Positions 45,043-57,471 of a stretch of 64,000 nt of DNA are shown here, piece after piece. The stretch is from Calliphora vicina. Its lineage: Eukaryota > Arthropoda > Insecta > Diptera > Calliphoridae. The position numbers and the translations under genes were made by a program. Position 1 is the first letter of the stretch, and every line of letters starts with the position of its first letter. Below the pieces are notes generated by a model. That model was not told where the DNA came from. It worked only from the letters and a program-made list of their open reading frames with translations, and did no database searches. The DNA is taken from contig NW_027052610.1 of assembly GCF_958450345.1 (NCBI RefSeq), positions 62,001 to 126,000 on the forward strand. Reading direction: 5' to 3'.

Positions 45043-47401
45043 TCTATATACATATATAAAAGAGTAACGTTACTGACTGACTGATTCATCATCGCACAGC
45101 CCAAACGGCTGAAGCTAGAATCATGAAATTTTAACTGTGGGTTCGTCCGTCCCCAAAACGATCCGATAAGAAGGGATTTTTGGAAATTCGAACGTTTAGG
45201 GGGTAAAAAGGGTAAAAACGGGTAAATTCGGTAACCTTATATCTTCAAAACTAATAAAGATACAAAAAAACTTAAAATTGCATGTTACTTCATCTAAAAA
45301 ATAAGCTGACAGGTGTTTCGTACTTTTTCGAAATTCGAAACTTTTAGGGGAGAAAACGGATAAAAACTGTATTTTGGTACTTTTTTGGCACCCTATGTAT
45401 CTTTTAAACCAATAAACATAGAATCAAATTTTAAATCGTATTCTTTACTTATCAAAAAATAAAAAATATGAGTTTGGTACTTTTTGGAAATTCGAACCCT
45501 TAAGGGATAAAAATTGTGTTTATTTTTGGTACTTTTTCATAAAATATGTTTTTCTATAATATGACATAGACATACGAATATTTTATTATGAACTCCCACC
45601 ACGATGCAGATTTTTATTTGAATAAAATTTTACCACCGCAATGGGGATAAAAAAGGTACCAAAAAGGGGATAAAATCGGGAAAATACATTATATTTGAAA
45701 TTATTAAGCCAATTTTTATAATTTTTTAACGTTGGTTCCTGGATTCATACAAAAATTAACTAACAGGGTGTTATTTGGAACTCGAGTACCAAGGTGTATA
45801 TTGGGGCAAATCCGGGTAAACAGTTTGGTACTTTTTTTAAAACATATTTATTCTTGGGCACATTAACACAGATTTTAATATTTTGAGACATGCCTGTAGC
45901 ACAAACAATTTTGGCAAAATGGAATATTTTTAAATTTCAAACTTGATGGGTGTTCAAGGAAGAAAAGGGAAATTGGTACTTTTCTCCTAATGGTACTTTT
46001 TTAACATTTTAAATTATTTCAGTTATCGACATTAAAGTTAGCTGATATGTATCTGAGTGAAGTTAATGTTAGGAATAGGGGATAATATTTAGGTACCAAA
46101 ATGTGTGAACTGAACTATAGGTACTTTTTTGTTCTTCTAATGGTACTTTTTTGAAATTTCTATAACAATGGACTTAGAAACATGAAATTAAACATATATG
46201 GTCCTAAGTGAGTGAGAATTCTAGGGGGAGACTTTTTGGTACTTTTTCTTTATTGGAATGGTACTTTTTGTAATTTCTTCACCAATGAACCTAGAAACAT
46301 GAAGTAAAGCTTATATGGACCGGAGTGACCACAAGTGCCTGATTTTTGGTACTTTTTATATATTGTCTATAATAATGGTCATAGAAATATGATATTAATC
46401 GTATATGTTCTAAAGTGAGTGAGAATTCTAGGGGGAGACTTTTTGGTACTTTTTACTTTTTGTAATTTCTTCACCAATGAACCTAGAAACATGCAATAAA
46501 GCTTATATGGACTCAAGTGAGTGGAAATTCACAAGGGGCTGCTTTTTGGTACTTTTTCTATATTCTAATGGTACTTTTTGAATTTTCTGTAATAATGGAC
46601 ATAAAAATATGAAATTAAGCGTATATGGTCCTAAGTGAGGGAGAAATATAGGGAGAGACTTTTTGGTAATTTTTTTATTTCTAATGGTACTTTTTTGAAT
46701 TTTCTATAACAATAGTCTTTTTAGTACTTTTTCTTTATTCAAATGGTATTTTTTGTAATTTCTTCACCAATGAACCTAAAGCCATGAAATTAAGCTTATA
46801 TGGACCCGAGTGAGTGGGAAACCAGAAGTGGGGGATTTTTGGTACTTTTTATATATTCTAATGGTAATTTTTTAATTTTGTGTAATAATGGACATAGAAA
46901 TATGAAATTAGGCGTATATGGTGCCAAGTGAGTGAAAATTCAAGGCCATACTTCTTGGTACTTTTTCTTTGATCTCATATGTACTTTTGTGAATTTACTA
47001 TAATAATGGACCTAGAGTTTCCAAGAAACCGAAGAATTTCAAAACCGCGGTTTCGGTTTTCTGATAATTTATTAAATATTATGTATTATAGAAACAAAAT
47101 TAGTTGATAATATAGGAAACGATTTACAAATCTAAAATTCAAACTTGACGGGTTATGGTTTAGTGAATGCGAATTTAAAAGTGATAATCAATGGTACTAT
47201 TTCCTTATTGAAATGGTACTTTTTGAATATTTTATAATAATAAACCTTAAAAATTTTAAATTAGGAACACATTTTGCATTTTCTATAATAATGGACCCAG
47301 AAATATGAAATTAGACATTTTCAATTAGATTCACAAAGTGAGACTTGATAGTACTATTTCTTTCTTCTAATTGGGGTGGCGAAGCGCACCGGGTCAGCTA
47401 G
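45043..47401 (+). mobile_element. Non-autonomous Helitron with full termini
   Basis: 5' end TCTATATACATATATAAAAG after A45042. 3' end CGGGTCAGCTAG before T47402. Eleven bases inside the CTAG sits a GC-rich hairpin (GGTGgCG AAG CGCACC, 47375-47390). 5'-TC, 3'-hairpin-CTAG and insertion between A and T are the Helitron signature. The 5' part holds CATCATCGCACAGCCCAAAC and GGCTGAAGCTAGAATCATG. The rest is non-coding minisatellite. No Rep/helicase is encoded, so it would depend on a partner in trans. Confidence 0.85.
45990..47240 (+). repeat. GGTACTTTTT minisatellite inside the Helitron
   Basis: GGTACTTTTT or AATGGTACTTTTTG recurs more than twenty times. Longer units alternate TTCTTCACCAATGAACCTAG (46274, 46467, 46759) with GTAATAATGGACATAGAAAT and TATATGG(T/A)CC(T/C)AAGTGAGTG. 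Spacing is irregular (about 190-290 bp between the longest matches). Confidence 0.75.
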
Positions 47402-47451
47402 TGTTAAATAATTTTTTATTCTTATTTAAAAATAATTTACTAAAAAGTTGT

Positions 47452-47649
47452 ACAAGAATAAAACAAAGCATGATGCGATATATCTGCATATTGTTACGTA
47501 ATTGCATTACCAGTATGAATGTAACATCAGTAGAAATTCGAAATATAAACAATATTGATAACAATGCTGTTATTAACTGTGAAGCGGCTTTAAAAGCTCT
47601 AGGTGATCATTCGGAAATAGAGCATTCGAGTACATCTGGAAATCGCTAG
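47452..47649 (+). CDS. Unrecognised open frame next to the Helitron 3' end
   Basis: The frame open from 47371 starts inside the Helitron tail, so its first codons are not native. Downstream it reads MNVTSVEIRNINNIDNNA, then VINCEAALKALGDHSEIEHS and ends STSGNR at a TAG (47647-47649). Amino-acid composition is unusually protein-like for this window, with few low-complexity runs. I recognise no family. It could be the end of a transposon ORF or an exon antisense to Rbp6, but chance is not excluded. Confidence 0.2.
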   Translation, partial: TRIKQSMMRYICILLRNCITSMNVTSVEIRNINNIDNNAVINCEAALKALGDHSEIEHSSTSGNR

Positions 47650-48525
47650 AAGATGCAACCACAGTTTAGTTTATTGTGAATCTTGATTGAGTCAACATCA
47701 AGCGGATAATTAAACCCTAATTTAAGTCTGTGTATTCTTGTAAAATATAAAAGTGCAATACATACATTTAAAATACAATTCAACTAACCACCATGTTAGA
47801 TGCGAGTATGTATGTTCACTAGGGATGCCAATCCCGAAATCCCGATACCGAAAATCCCGGGATTTTTCGGGATCGGGATTAACAAATCCCGATAATTACG
47901 AGATTTTTTAATATTTTAGGATGAAAGCTAAATTTCAGCATACTTATAATACTAATATAAAATAAGTAATAGCGCTATATTCGGCTGTGCCGAATCTTAT
48001 ATACCCTTCACCAAATTATACTTCAAAATTTTAAATATTTTTAGCTAAACAAAATAAAATTTTTTTTCCAGTTGTTTTTTTCATTTTTTGGAAAAAAATT
48101 TTTTTCGATTGTTATTTTATTTTAATTTTTTTTTTTTAAATTTTAAATTTTTTTTTTTGTTTTTTAAATTTTTTTTTGTGAAAAAAAAAATTCGGGTAAA
48201 AATTTTTTTTCCGATTTTGACCCATTGTAGGTCCATCTTACTATGGTCTTACATACGTCGTTGCAAATGTCTTTGAAATATCTATCATTAGATATCCATA
48301 TTGTCTATATTAATGTCTTAGTAATCCAGTAGTGCGATTCACTAACTTTTAACGAACCGACAATCGTAATGTTTATCGACATAAATAATCGCTTGCAGTA
48401 ACGATAGTGTGATTCAGTAATTTATTTTTAACGATTGTTTAAGATATGACATCTCTGTCTACAAAATATCAAAATAAGCGAAAAGTAGAAAACCATTATT
48501 TGACACAAAATTAAATAATTAACAA

Positions 48526-48600
48526 GTGGTGTAGTGAGTACAACGTTGACTAGCAATCGGAAGGTTGTTGGTTCGACACTTGGCTGCGACTTACTTTTTT
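48526..48600 (+). pseudogene. tRNA-like sequence inside the 719-bp element
   Basis: GTGGTGTAGTGAG resembles an A box and GGTTCGACACT a B box, about 40 nt apart. Between them, GTTGA-CTAGCAA-TCGGA could form an anticodon arm with AGC in the anticodon position. The T stem pairs poorly, so this is a decayed tRNA or the head of a tRNA-derived SINE, not a working tRNA. Confidence 0.4.
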
Positions 48601-48845
48601 TTATTTATTTTTTTTAGTAAATACATAATTTTATAAATAATTCTACTAGCAAAATAACTTATTTCAGTCCAAAATGTAAATTATTACTTTTGGGACATCG
48701 GGAACAAAAATAAGTACTTCTTCCAGGTGAATAATTAGTAGTATAATCTTAAAATTTCCCTATTTTTCAGCTTATTTTTTATATTTTATTGTAAATATTA
48801 ATAAGTTAAGTAAATAAAATTGTGTTTCCATTATTTTTACGATAG

Positions 48846-48934
48846 TTCCAGCTACAAAAGATGAAGATGACGAAGAAAAAATTGCAAATACACTTTATCG
48901 ATTAAATAAACACAACTTAAATTATTGTCGCTAA
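48846..48934 (+). pseudogene. Exon-like segment in the 719-bp element
   Basis: After an acceptor-like TTTTTACGATAG the frame reads VPATKDEDDEEKIANTL, then YRLNKHNLNYCR and a stop. The acidic run and clean frame look like a terminal exon. No family recognised. Confidence 0.3.
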
Positions 48935-49374
48935 CATAACGAAAAAAAAACTGCTTTAAGTAACAGCTGACTTCAACCGACAGCGAATGTCGATAAAAAT
49001 GTTACTTAACGATACGATTATCGTTATAAAAGTTAGTAAATCGCACTACAGATATAGGTCAAAAATAGGTAAAAAATCGAGGTTGACTTGGTTTTTTCCT
49101 CATATCTCAGCCATTTGTGGAGCGATTTTGCTGATTTTAAATAGCAAAATTCTCGAAAGCATGTCTGACAGAATTATTGAAGATTTGGATCCCGAAGATA
49201 TCTGGGGTCTTCAGAAAATTGATTTCAACAGACAGACGGACATGGATTAATCGACTCCGCTATCTATAAGGATCCAGAATATATATACTTTATAGGGTCG
49301 GAAATGAAAAATGTAGAAATTACAAACGGAATGACAAACTTATATATACCCTTCTCACGAAGGTGAAGGGTATA

Positions 49375-49740
49375 ACAAGTAAGAGTGTCTTATATGGGGA
49401 CTTGAATCAGTATTTATGAATGAATGAAATTTATGTTAATATCATTATATATAAATTATTTATTGACAATAAAATATTTTCTGATATAGAGGTTATATTA
49501 TTATGGACTGGTCCTCACAAGAGTTGGTAGAAAGATTTATTTTCATATACAACTTGTTTATTCAATTTTATCACTATATCACTATATTTTCTGAAGGGGA
49601 CCATGTATGGGGACTAGGGACAAATGTAGCCCGGTTTCCGCAATACTTTATATATATTTTAATTCAATCCATTAGTTTTTGCTTTGTATATTTCTACTTA
49701 GTGTATTAACGAAATAAATAGTTTTTATTGTTAAACTTGA
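49375..49740 (+). mobile_element. Dispersed repeat type 3, partial copy
   Basis: CAAGTAAGAGTGTCTTATAT, TTATTGACAATAAAATATTT, CCTCACAAGAGTTGGTAGAA and ATGGGGACTAGGGACAAATG follow the same order as the inverse of 57472-57922. It is fused to the end of mini-me copy A. Confidence 0.6.
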
Positions 49741-50579
49741 TGTTTTTTGACATTTAAGTAAAATCTCGAAGTTCCGAAAAATTCCGAAAAATCCCGGGAT
49801 CCCGAAAAATCCCGGGGTCCCGAAAAATCCCGGGATCCCGGGATTTACATTTCTAAAATCCCGAATCCCGGGATTTGTAAAACCCAGTCCCGTTTGGCAT
49901 CCCTAATGTTCACTAGATTTTTACATATAATATATAAGCATGCACACTCTAAAAAATGCTTGTAAATTTACTAATATAATGTAAGTAATTTTTCATGTAA
50001 AATTACAGAAAATGCGTATATTTAAGCAAAAATGTTTATAAAAATGATTTACTTACTGAACTCTGCAAAAATACATACAAAATATAGTACTTTGCTTGTT
50101 TCTAAACATTTTAATTTTAAAATTGCATATAATATGAGTAAAAGTAAGTTTTACACACAAAGTGTGTAATACAGAAATTGTCAAAATTTTGTTTCAAAAA
50201 TAATAAAAAGTTTCAAAAAAATTTTATATTTTTATTAAATAATTATTTATGAAGTCCTGAAAACATTTACATATATTTTAAAAGAACTTATTTTCCTCCA
50301 CTTTTTTCGTTATTAACGGAATGTGTATAAATTTTAACTAATGAAAGTAAGTAAAATAACTTTGCAAATATCTTTTGTATATAATTTTCGAAAAATATTC
50401 TTTGACATTTTTATTAATTTTCAGATACATACAGTTTGTCAAAAAATTCTTTGCATAAAACCATTCATATTTATAATAAAAAAGGACAAAAAAATCAATT
50501 TTTATACTGTCAAATAAATGTTTGCACATTCGATAAAATATTAAGTTTGTGATACATTTACAGGGTTTTAGCTGCTATT

Positions 50580-51790
50580 ATATTGTGTGCCCAACTTGAG
50601 CATCAATTACGGCTGCCCATTGAGTTAATTAGCTTAGGAATATCATATTCCAAGGGTATTTTGTCCCACTCTTCTTTAATTTATTCGATTTGATTCTTTG
50701 GCGATATTTTTCCCACTTTTTTCTTTAAATGTACCTACAAATTTTCGATATGGTTAATATCAGGACTTCGGGCAGGGGTATCAATAACTTTTGTACAGTT
50801 ATATAGTAACCACGACCAAATAAATAAAGCTGGAGGTCCACACCACGCGTTTTCGCGTCAAAGCGTTGCGTGCATTTCATACCTTCTTCGCATTCTACGC
50901 TTCAAGTTACATGCGATGCTTTTTAAGCGTCAATTTTTTGTTTTATTATTAAAAAAAACTTCGCGTTTTCTGCAGCTTTTATTTATTTTTTCACCATTAA
51001 ACTTGTTTTAATTTATTAAAATTGAAAAATACACATTAAAAAAAGAATATAAATTGTCAAAATCAGCTGACATGTTATATAAGTAGAAAGTAGATCTACT
51101 TTAAGCATTCTACGCGTCATGGCATTCTACGCTTTTGTACTTGTAACTTGCAGCGTACAAATATATTGATTGTACTTTTTTGACAGCCGCGTAGAATGCG
51201 AGAAAGCGTAAAACGCGTGGTGTGGACCTCCAGCTTAAGAGTTATGTTTGGGATCATTGTCTAGTAATATTTGTATTAAAACTTGTTTGAATTTATCGGG
51301 TCAACAAAACCGAATTTCAGAATGATAGCGTTTAAATCGGTTTTTAAAACATCAAGATAAACTTATTTCGTCAATATTTTATCCAAAATCCTGATTACCC
51401 CTACTCCCTTACTGGATATACAGCCCCATACCATAACTGAAAGCTTTCCAAACTTAATTGTAGGAATGTTTTCTAGAGCTGTCAGAGGTTTTCGTCAAAC
51501 TTTTTGGATTCCATCATGACAGTACAACATTATTTTTTTCTCATCAGAAAAAATTTAGTCGTCCCAGCACTCTGGAGGGAGTGAAATGTGCTCTATAGAA
51601 AATCTTAATCGTTCCTCAATATTTTTGATTTAGAGCAGGGGTTTTTTCTAGTAGCACATTCCGGAGTGTTTCATGTGATACTCTTAGCCCATAATCATTT
51701 TCCACTTGCAGATTTTCCTTTATAATAATTAAAATACAAAAAGTATAATCTTTTTCGAAATGCGATTTCCTGCCACTATTTTTATTTAAA
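50580..51790 (-). pseudogene. Tc1 transposase pseudogene, broken by MITE
   Basis: From 51790 downward the minus strand encodes LRVSHETLRNVLLEKT, then SDEKKIMLYCHDGIQKV (first catalytic D), RKPLTALENIPTIKFGK, KLSVMVWGCISSKGVG, LDVLKTDLNAIILKFGF and, across the MITE, ends with NPIE-region relics and INSMGSRN-like sequence near 50620. This order is the DDE_3 domain of Tc1 transposases, which cut and paste at TA. Many stops and frameshifts, and the region around the second Asp is eroded (MIPNITL in place of a DPKHTS motif). Confidence 0.85.
50828..51235. mobile_element. PIF/Harbinger-like MITE, copy 2
   Basis: Same termini as 6870-7298 (AGCTGGAGGTCCACACCACG), opposite orientation, flanked by TAA on both sides (50825-50827, 51236-51238). 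408 bp; it lacks about 20 bp around GCGTCACAAGCGGCGCACGA that copy 1 has. Its insertion into the Tc1 gene dates it as younger than that element. Confidence 0.85.
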
Positions 51791-52394
51791 TATAAAGTCA
51801 CTTGTAGAACTTAAAAAAAATTTTTGCACAAAATTCGAGTATATTTAACCAATTTTTTGTTTTCTTCACTCAGTATGCAAAGATTTTTTTGACACCATTC
51901 ATATTGAAAAAACATATACATATTTTTGTTGTTGGTGTTGTAACGTGTTTGTCAATTTTAAATATGTTGGTGGAGTCAGATAGTCGTAAGAGGTCCAATA
52001 ACGGAATGTGTGAAAAACAAAACAAAAATGTAATGACTTTATTCTTGGAATTCTTAAATGAAAATAAAATTTTAAAAATTAGTTTACTGTGCAAAGATAT
52101 TTTTGACAAACTGTATGTACATATTTTTCAAAAGAAACCGTTAAAATACAGAAACATTCAACAAACATACCACAACAGCTAAAAGCGATTTTATTTAATC
52201 AACAATTATATAAAAGAGCATTACTACGAATAATTTTGTGCCACGTTTAGAGCAGTAATAGCCAAAAATAAGAAGAAAACTTTATGTCATTTCCCAATTT
52301 GGCTGATGTATGATGAAATGATATAAATATATGTATTTTTTATTACGTAATGGCTTATTCAAGATCTCTATAATCATTAAATCCAAATAATATA

Positions 52395-52640
52395 TCTCTA
52401 ATTTTCGTTACAGACTCACAATCATGATATGTATCTCAAAATAACATACAATATCTAGATTTTTAAATGTTCCTTTTTTATCAACAGTGATGGAACGGCA
52501 ATCACACGGCCAAAATAATAATATCTAGAAAGTCTAGAATTTCAAATGTTCCTGCTTTAACAATACTGATGGAAAGCCAAACACACTGCTACAGGGTTAG
52601 GAGCAATTAAACTCGACCAAAGACCGAGTAGTCCTAGAGA
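52395..52640 (+). repeat. Two diverged tandem units
   Basis: AATATCTAGATTTTTAAATG...GATGGAACGGCAATCACAC is followed by AATATCTAGAAAGTCTAGAA...GATGGAAAGCCAAACACAC, a period of about 95 bp. Confidence 0.5.
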
Positions 52641-52939
52641 CATTATCAAAAACTTTATCAATCTTGTGTTTTTTTTTTATATTATATTTGATTAATTTGG
52701 TTTTAACCCAGTATGCAAAATGATTCGAAGTTATGTCGAAAATGAATCATTTTTTCGTAAAATTTTATCGATATCGATATCGACTTCGATATAATGTCGA
52801 GAATGTGCGTGTTTTCCTAAGTAGAGTGAGCGATAAAGAGTCGAAAATTATTTATTATTCTGATTCTAATTTTTATCGATATACTATACCTTTTTCGGTA
52901 TTAAAAATGTTCTAAATTGATTCGATTTCGATTAAATAT

Positions 52940-53164
52940 ATGAACACTTTCGTATACTTTATACCATCGAGCAATTTCTTCTTGAAATAATGCATATTCA
53001 ATACCTTTATTATTATCTAATAATGTTGCGTTAGATGTGTTTTCATTTTCAAATGCAATAAACTCTGCACATATTTCTGATGTTTGCTGATTATGAGATT
53101 CGAATTGTCAAAAACAACATCAATAATTGGCTGCGCTTTTCTTTTAAGACGTCTTTGATCCATT
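52940..53164 (-). pseudogene. Coding remnant of unknown family
   Basis: The minus strand from an ATG at 53162 reads MDQRRLKRKAQPIIDVVFDN. After one frameshift (about 53100) it reads NQQTSEICAEFIAFENENTS, NATLLDNNKGIEYALFQ and EEIARWYKVYESVH. The frame is clearly protein-like. The basic start and the EEIARW pattern recall N-terminal regions of insect transposon-encoded proteins of unknown function, but I cannot name a family. It lies directly outside the left end of X2, so it may belong to X1. Confidence 0.5.
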
Positions 53165-53854
53165 TTTCGTGTTAAACTATATTTTTATGAATACACTCTA
53201 AAAAATGCAAGTAAAATTACTACTATAAAGTAAGTAAGTTTTCATGTAAAATTACAGAAAGTGTGTAAATATAAGCACAATATGTTTATGAAATTAATTA
53301 CATACTTTTGTGTGCTAAAATAAATTCAAAATATAGTAATTTGAGTGTTGGTAAACATGTTTATAATACAATAAACATTTGAACTTTATAATTACATATA
53401 TTGATCATAAAATGTATGTTTTAAACACAAAATGTGTAATCGTCCAATTGACATTGTCAAAATATATTTATTAATTTTATTATTTAAAAAAAATTTTATA
53501 CAAAAATTGTTACAAAAAGGAATACAAATTTTTAAAAAAATCTACAAAACTGCTTTAAAGGGTCCACAAAATACACAGATACTATAATAAAGGAAAATCC
53601 AATGCTGCAACATGTAGGGTACATATTATAACGCTTCTCACATTGTGAGTAATAATTATATTCACCATATCTGCAGGATAATTTCCAATTCTTCTGACCT
53701 TTTGCAGATTGCAATAAACTGTTTAACACTAAATGATTCCTGCACAATTACAGGCATGCAATAAAACAAAAAACCACTGTGATGAAAGGAAATCAAGTTC
53801 TGAATTAATTTCCAGATGATGGATATCAAATAAATTAAAAAAATGTTAAAGAAA

Positions 53855-54940
<1,086 letters not shown>

Positions 54941-55648
54941 TAAGGAGAGAATGATGTTTATATTTTATTTATTATATAATTATAATTTTACTGATATCTG
55001 GATTGAGTTATGTTTTTCGCGACCATTTGGTTGTTTTCATGTATTTACATATTTTTTTATGTTTACAGTATTTGAGTCCTTTTCCTCTCATTTAATAAAA
55101 CATCCTTCGAAAATAAATTACTTGATTTTACAGCTTTTGAATAAAACGCTAATATTCATATTATGTATGTAGATTTAAGCAGTTTAACTGTATCTTTACA
55201 TATTATATATATTTTTACACATAAATTTGGTATGTTGCTAAACATTTTTTAAACATATAAATATGTAAATTTACACACTTTTCATGTATTTTTTTACATA
55301 CATTATATCTAAATTTTGTCGTCATGTATTTTTACCCTAATTATAGTAGGAGAAAAGTTACCTACTATAAATGGAGTAAATTTACATGAAAATTTATTAG
55401 AGTGTACTGGGAATGTTCTAGTTTGAATTTAATAAAACAGATTTTAAAATAAAATCTCTTGTTTTTATTTTTTTTAATGTGAAGAATACATATATACATA
55501 TTTTATGTGCAGTTTTAAGCATTATAACTGTAATTTTACATATTATCAAGGTTTTTTTAGACACAAAACATATAAATTTACACGATATTGGTATGTTGCT
55601 AAACATTTTTTAAACACATAAATAGATAAATTTACACATTTGTTTGTA

Positions 55649-57291
55649 CAGTCAGCGTCAAAAGAAAGTGTACAACTTGTTTTTACATTTAAAACGTTTT
55701 ATTTACATATTAAAAAACAAATTTTTCTCCAGTTCTAGTATATTTAACAAAACACTTAATTGTTCTCTTGCAATATATAAACAAAAAACTAAACTATTTC
55801 AACTGCAACAAAAACAGTAACAACAAAACCAAAAATACTCCATTTTTAACGCGTTAAGAAAAAGTGTACACATTTAGAATTGCAATAAGATTTTTCTAGC
55901 TACATAAAAAAATATATTGTTATTCTTTATTTTTGCCTAGATTATAATTTTTTGTGGATCTTGCTGCTAGTCTCATGAGATTTTAAGATAGTAGCTTTTC
56001 TTGTTTGATCGCGAGAACTTTAAAACCAAAATGGGAAAACAAACTGCAATTGAAACAAGAAAGTAAGTCATAAAATTTAAAAAATGAAGGCAAATCGTCA
56101 CGTGAAATCTCCTCTATAATAGGAAGAAGCCATAATACTGTAAAAAAAATCATAGACAAACAAAAAAATTTAGAATTTTAGAAGATCAGCAACGTGCCGG
56201 AACACCAAAACGCCTTAACAACCTTGATCGATTGTGAGAGCAGTGAAGAAAGTATTCACAGTAAGTGCAGTAAAATTATGCGAAGAATTAACAGATTCGT
56301 GTGGAGTGAGAGTTAGTAACAGTACGGTTCGCCGAGCGCTACACCCAAATGCTCTATATGGTGGAGTTCCCCACATTTCCAAACGAAATAAAGAGCACTT
56401 CGAGAATTCGCAAATAGGTATAAAAACCAAGAAAATTGTTTTGGAATAATGTGCTGTTTACGGACGAAAGCAAGTTTGAGATTTTCGGAAGTAAAAAAAG
56501 GAGTAAAATTTGGAGAAGCAAAAATCAAGAGTTCGACCAAAAAATGTACTATCCACCGTAAAGCATGGTGGTGGTTAGGTGATGGTGTGGGGGTGTATGG
56601 CGGCAAGTGGCATGGGAAAACTCATATTTATTGATAGTTTGATGAGCAAAACCGATTATTAGTTTTTATACCTAAACATTCTTATAGAAAATATGGAACC
56701 CATCATTAGAAAATTAAATCTAGACCGAACCTGGATCTTCCAACAGGACAACTATCCGAAGCATACTTCTTAACTTGTTAAAGAATGGTTGTTGTATCAT
56801 ACACCGAAACAACTGGAACAACCCCCACAGTCACCGAACATTAATCCCATTGAACATCTGTGGTAGCATTTGGACAGACAGATCTGAAAATGAAATATTA
56901 CCAGCAATGACTCTCTACACGAAATCCTGCAGGAAGAGTGGTTCAACATCCCAACATCGGTGACATCAAAATTGGTAGAAACAATGCCAAGGAGGCTTGA
57001 AACTGTTTTAAAACCCAAAAGATGTCAAATAAAATACTAAACACGTTTTTTCTTCTAATTTCCCTAAACTGTACACTTTCTTTTGACGCGTTAAAAATGG
57101 AGTATTTTTGGTTTTGTTGTTACTGTTTTTGTTGCAGTTGAACTAGTTTAGTTTTTTGTTTATATATTGCAAGAGAACAATTAAATGTTTTGTTAAATAT
57201 ACTAGAAGTGGAGAACAAATAGTTTTTTAATATGTAAATAAAATGTTTTAAATGTAAAAACAAGTTGTACACTTTCTTTAGACGCTGACTG
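55649..57291 (+). mobile_element. Tc1-like element, 1.64 kb, full-length but dead
   Basis: Ends CAGTCAGCGTCAAAAGAAAG and CTTTCTTTAGACGCTGACTG, with TA on each side (55647-55648, 57292-57293). Long terminal repeats of about 220 bp contain a second internal site (TTTTTAACGCGTTAAGAAAA near 55845 and TTCTTTTGACGCGTTAAAAA near 57080), i.e. an IR/DR layout. The length is typical of complete Tc1 transposons. Confidence 0.9.
56031..57020 (+). pseudogene. Tc1 transposase pseudogene
   Basis: ATG at 56031 starts MGKQTAIETRK. Then come IIGRSHNTVKKIIDKQ (first helix-turn-helix), after shifts VRVSNSTVRRAL (second HTH), then NNVLFTDESKFEIFGSKK (first catalytic Asp), a W-G block near 56570-56600, and, near 56740, the QQDN region (second Asp), PKHTS-like relics, then SPNINPIEHLW (about 56830; third acidic residue) with stops around it. 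All three parts of a Tc1 transposase can be traced over about 330 codons, with at least ten stops or frameshifts. Confidence 0.9.
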
Positions 57292-57471
57292 TATATTTAT
57301 TTACACACATTGTGTGTAAATATTTGAATTTACACATAGCATGTATTTTTACACTAATTATAGTAGGAGAAAAGTTACCTACTATAAATGGAGTAAATTT
57401 ATATGAAAATTTATTAAAGTGCATGTTTCTTGCTGTTGCTATCATTGCATGTCTTATTTTTCTTAGTTTTT

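Larger units (their letters stand above)
48330..49048. mobile_element. 719-bp DNA element with CAG duplication
   Basis: Ends TAGTGCGATTCACTAACTTT and AAAGTTAGTAAATCGCACTA (about 21 bp, one mismatch), flanked by CAG at 48327-48329 and 49049-49051. The insertion point is proven by the sister repeat at 54250-54265, which reads AATCCAGATATAGG without interruption and with a single CAG. A second inverted layer (ATCGTAATG...CGATTATCGTTATA) lies inside. Three-bp duplications occur in PIF/Harbinger and CACTA groups; the termini match neither clearly. Confidence 0.85.
47962..49374 (+). mobile_element. mini-me/DINE-like repeat, copy A
   Basis: Starts AATAAGTAATAGCGCTATAT then TTCGGCTGTGCCGAA (hairpin) and ATATACCCTTCACC. 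Ends with a hairpin ATACCCTTCTCACGAAGGTG and AAGGGTATAA. Only two or three GACA/GACG units are present (49227-49244). It is interrupted by the 719-bp element at 48330-49048. The (GTCY)n proto-microsatellite near the 3' end is what defines dipteran mini-me elements. Function unknown. Confidence 0.7.
47820..49905. mobile_element. hAT-like element hAT4 with CCCGGGAT subterminal repeats
   Basis: Ends TAGGGATGCCAATCCCG and GTTTGGCATCCCTA, with a perfect 8-bp duplication ATGTTCAC at 47812-47819 and 49906-49913. Subterminal arrays of AAAATCCCGGGAT and CCCGAAATCCCG palindromic units occur at both ends (47830-47905, 49772-49885). Nearly all of the interior is inserted repeats, so it is non-autonomous. 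Confidence 0.85.
50432..52113 (-). mobile_element. Tc1-like element with IR/DR ends, disrupted by a MITE
   Basis: Left CAGTTTGTCAAAAAATTCTT, right TATTTTTGACAAACTG, with TA on both sides (50430-50431, 52114-52115). Inside the right end a second related motif (TATGCAAAGATTTTTTTGAC at about 51875) repeats the binding-site pattern, as in IR/DR Tc1 elements. The Harbinger-like MITE at 50828-51235 is inserted in the transposase. Without it, about 1.27 kb remains. Confidence 0.8.

Noticed and set aside
48526..48600. Functional tRNA gene
   Set aside because: A and B boxes are recognisable, but the T stem and acceptor stem pair poorly. Kept only as a tRNA-like pseudogene.
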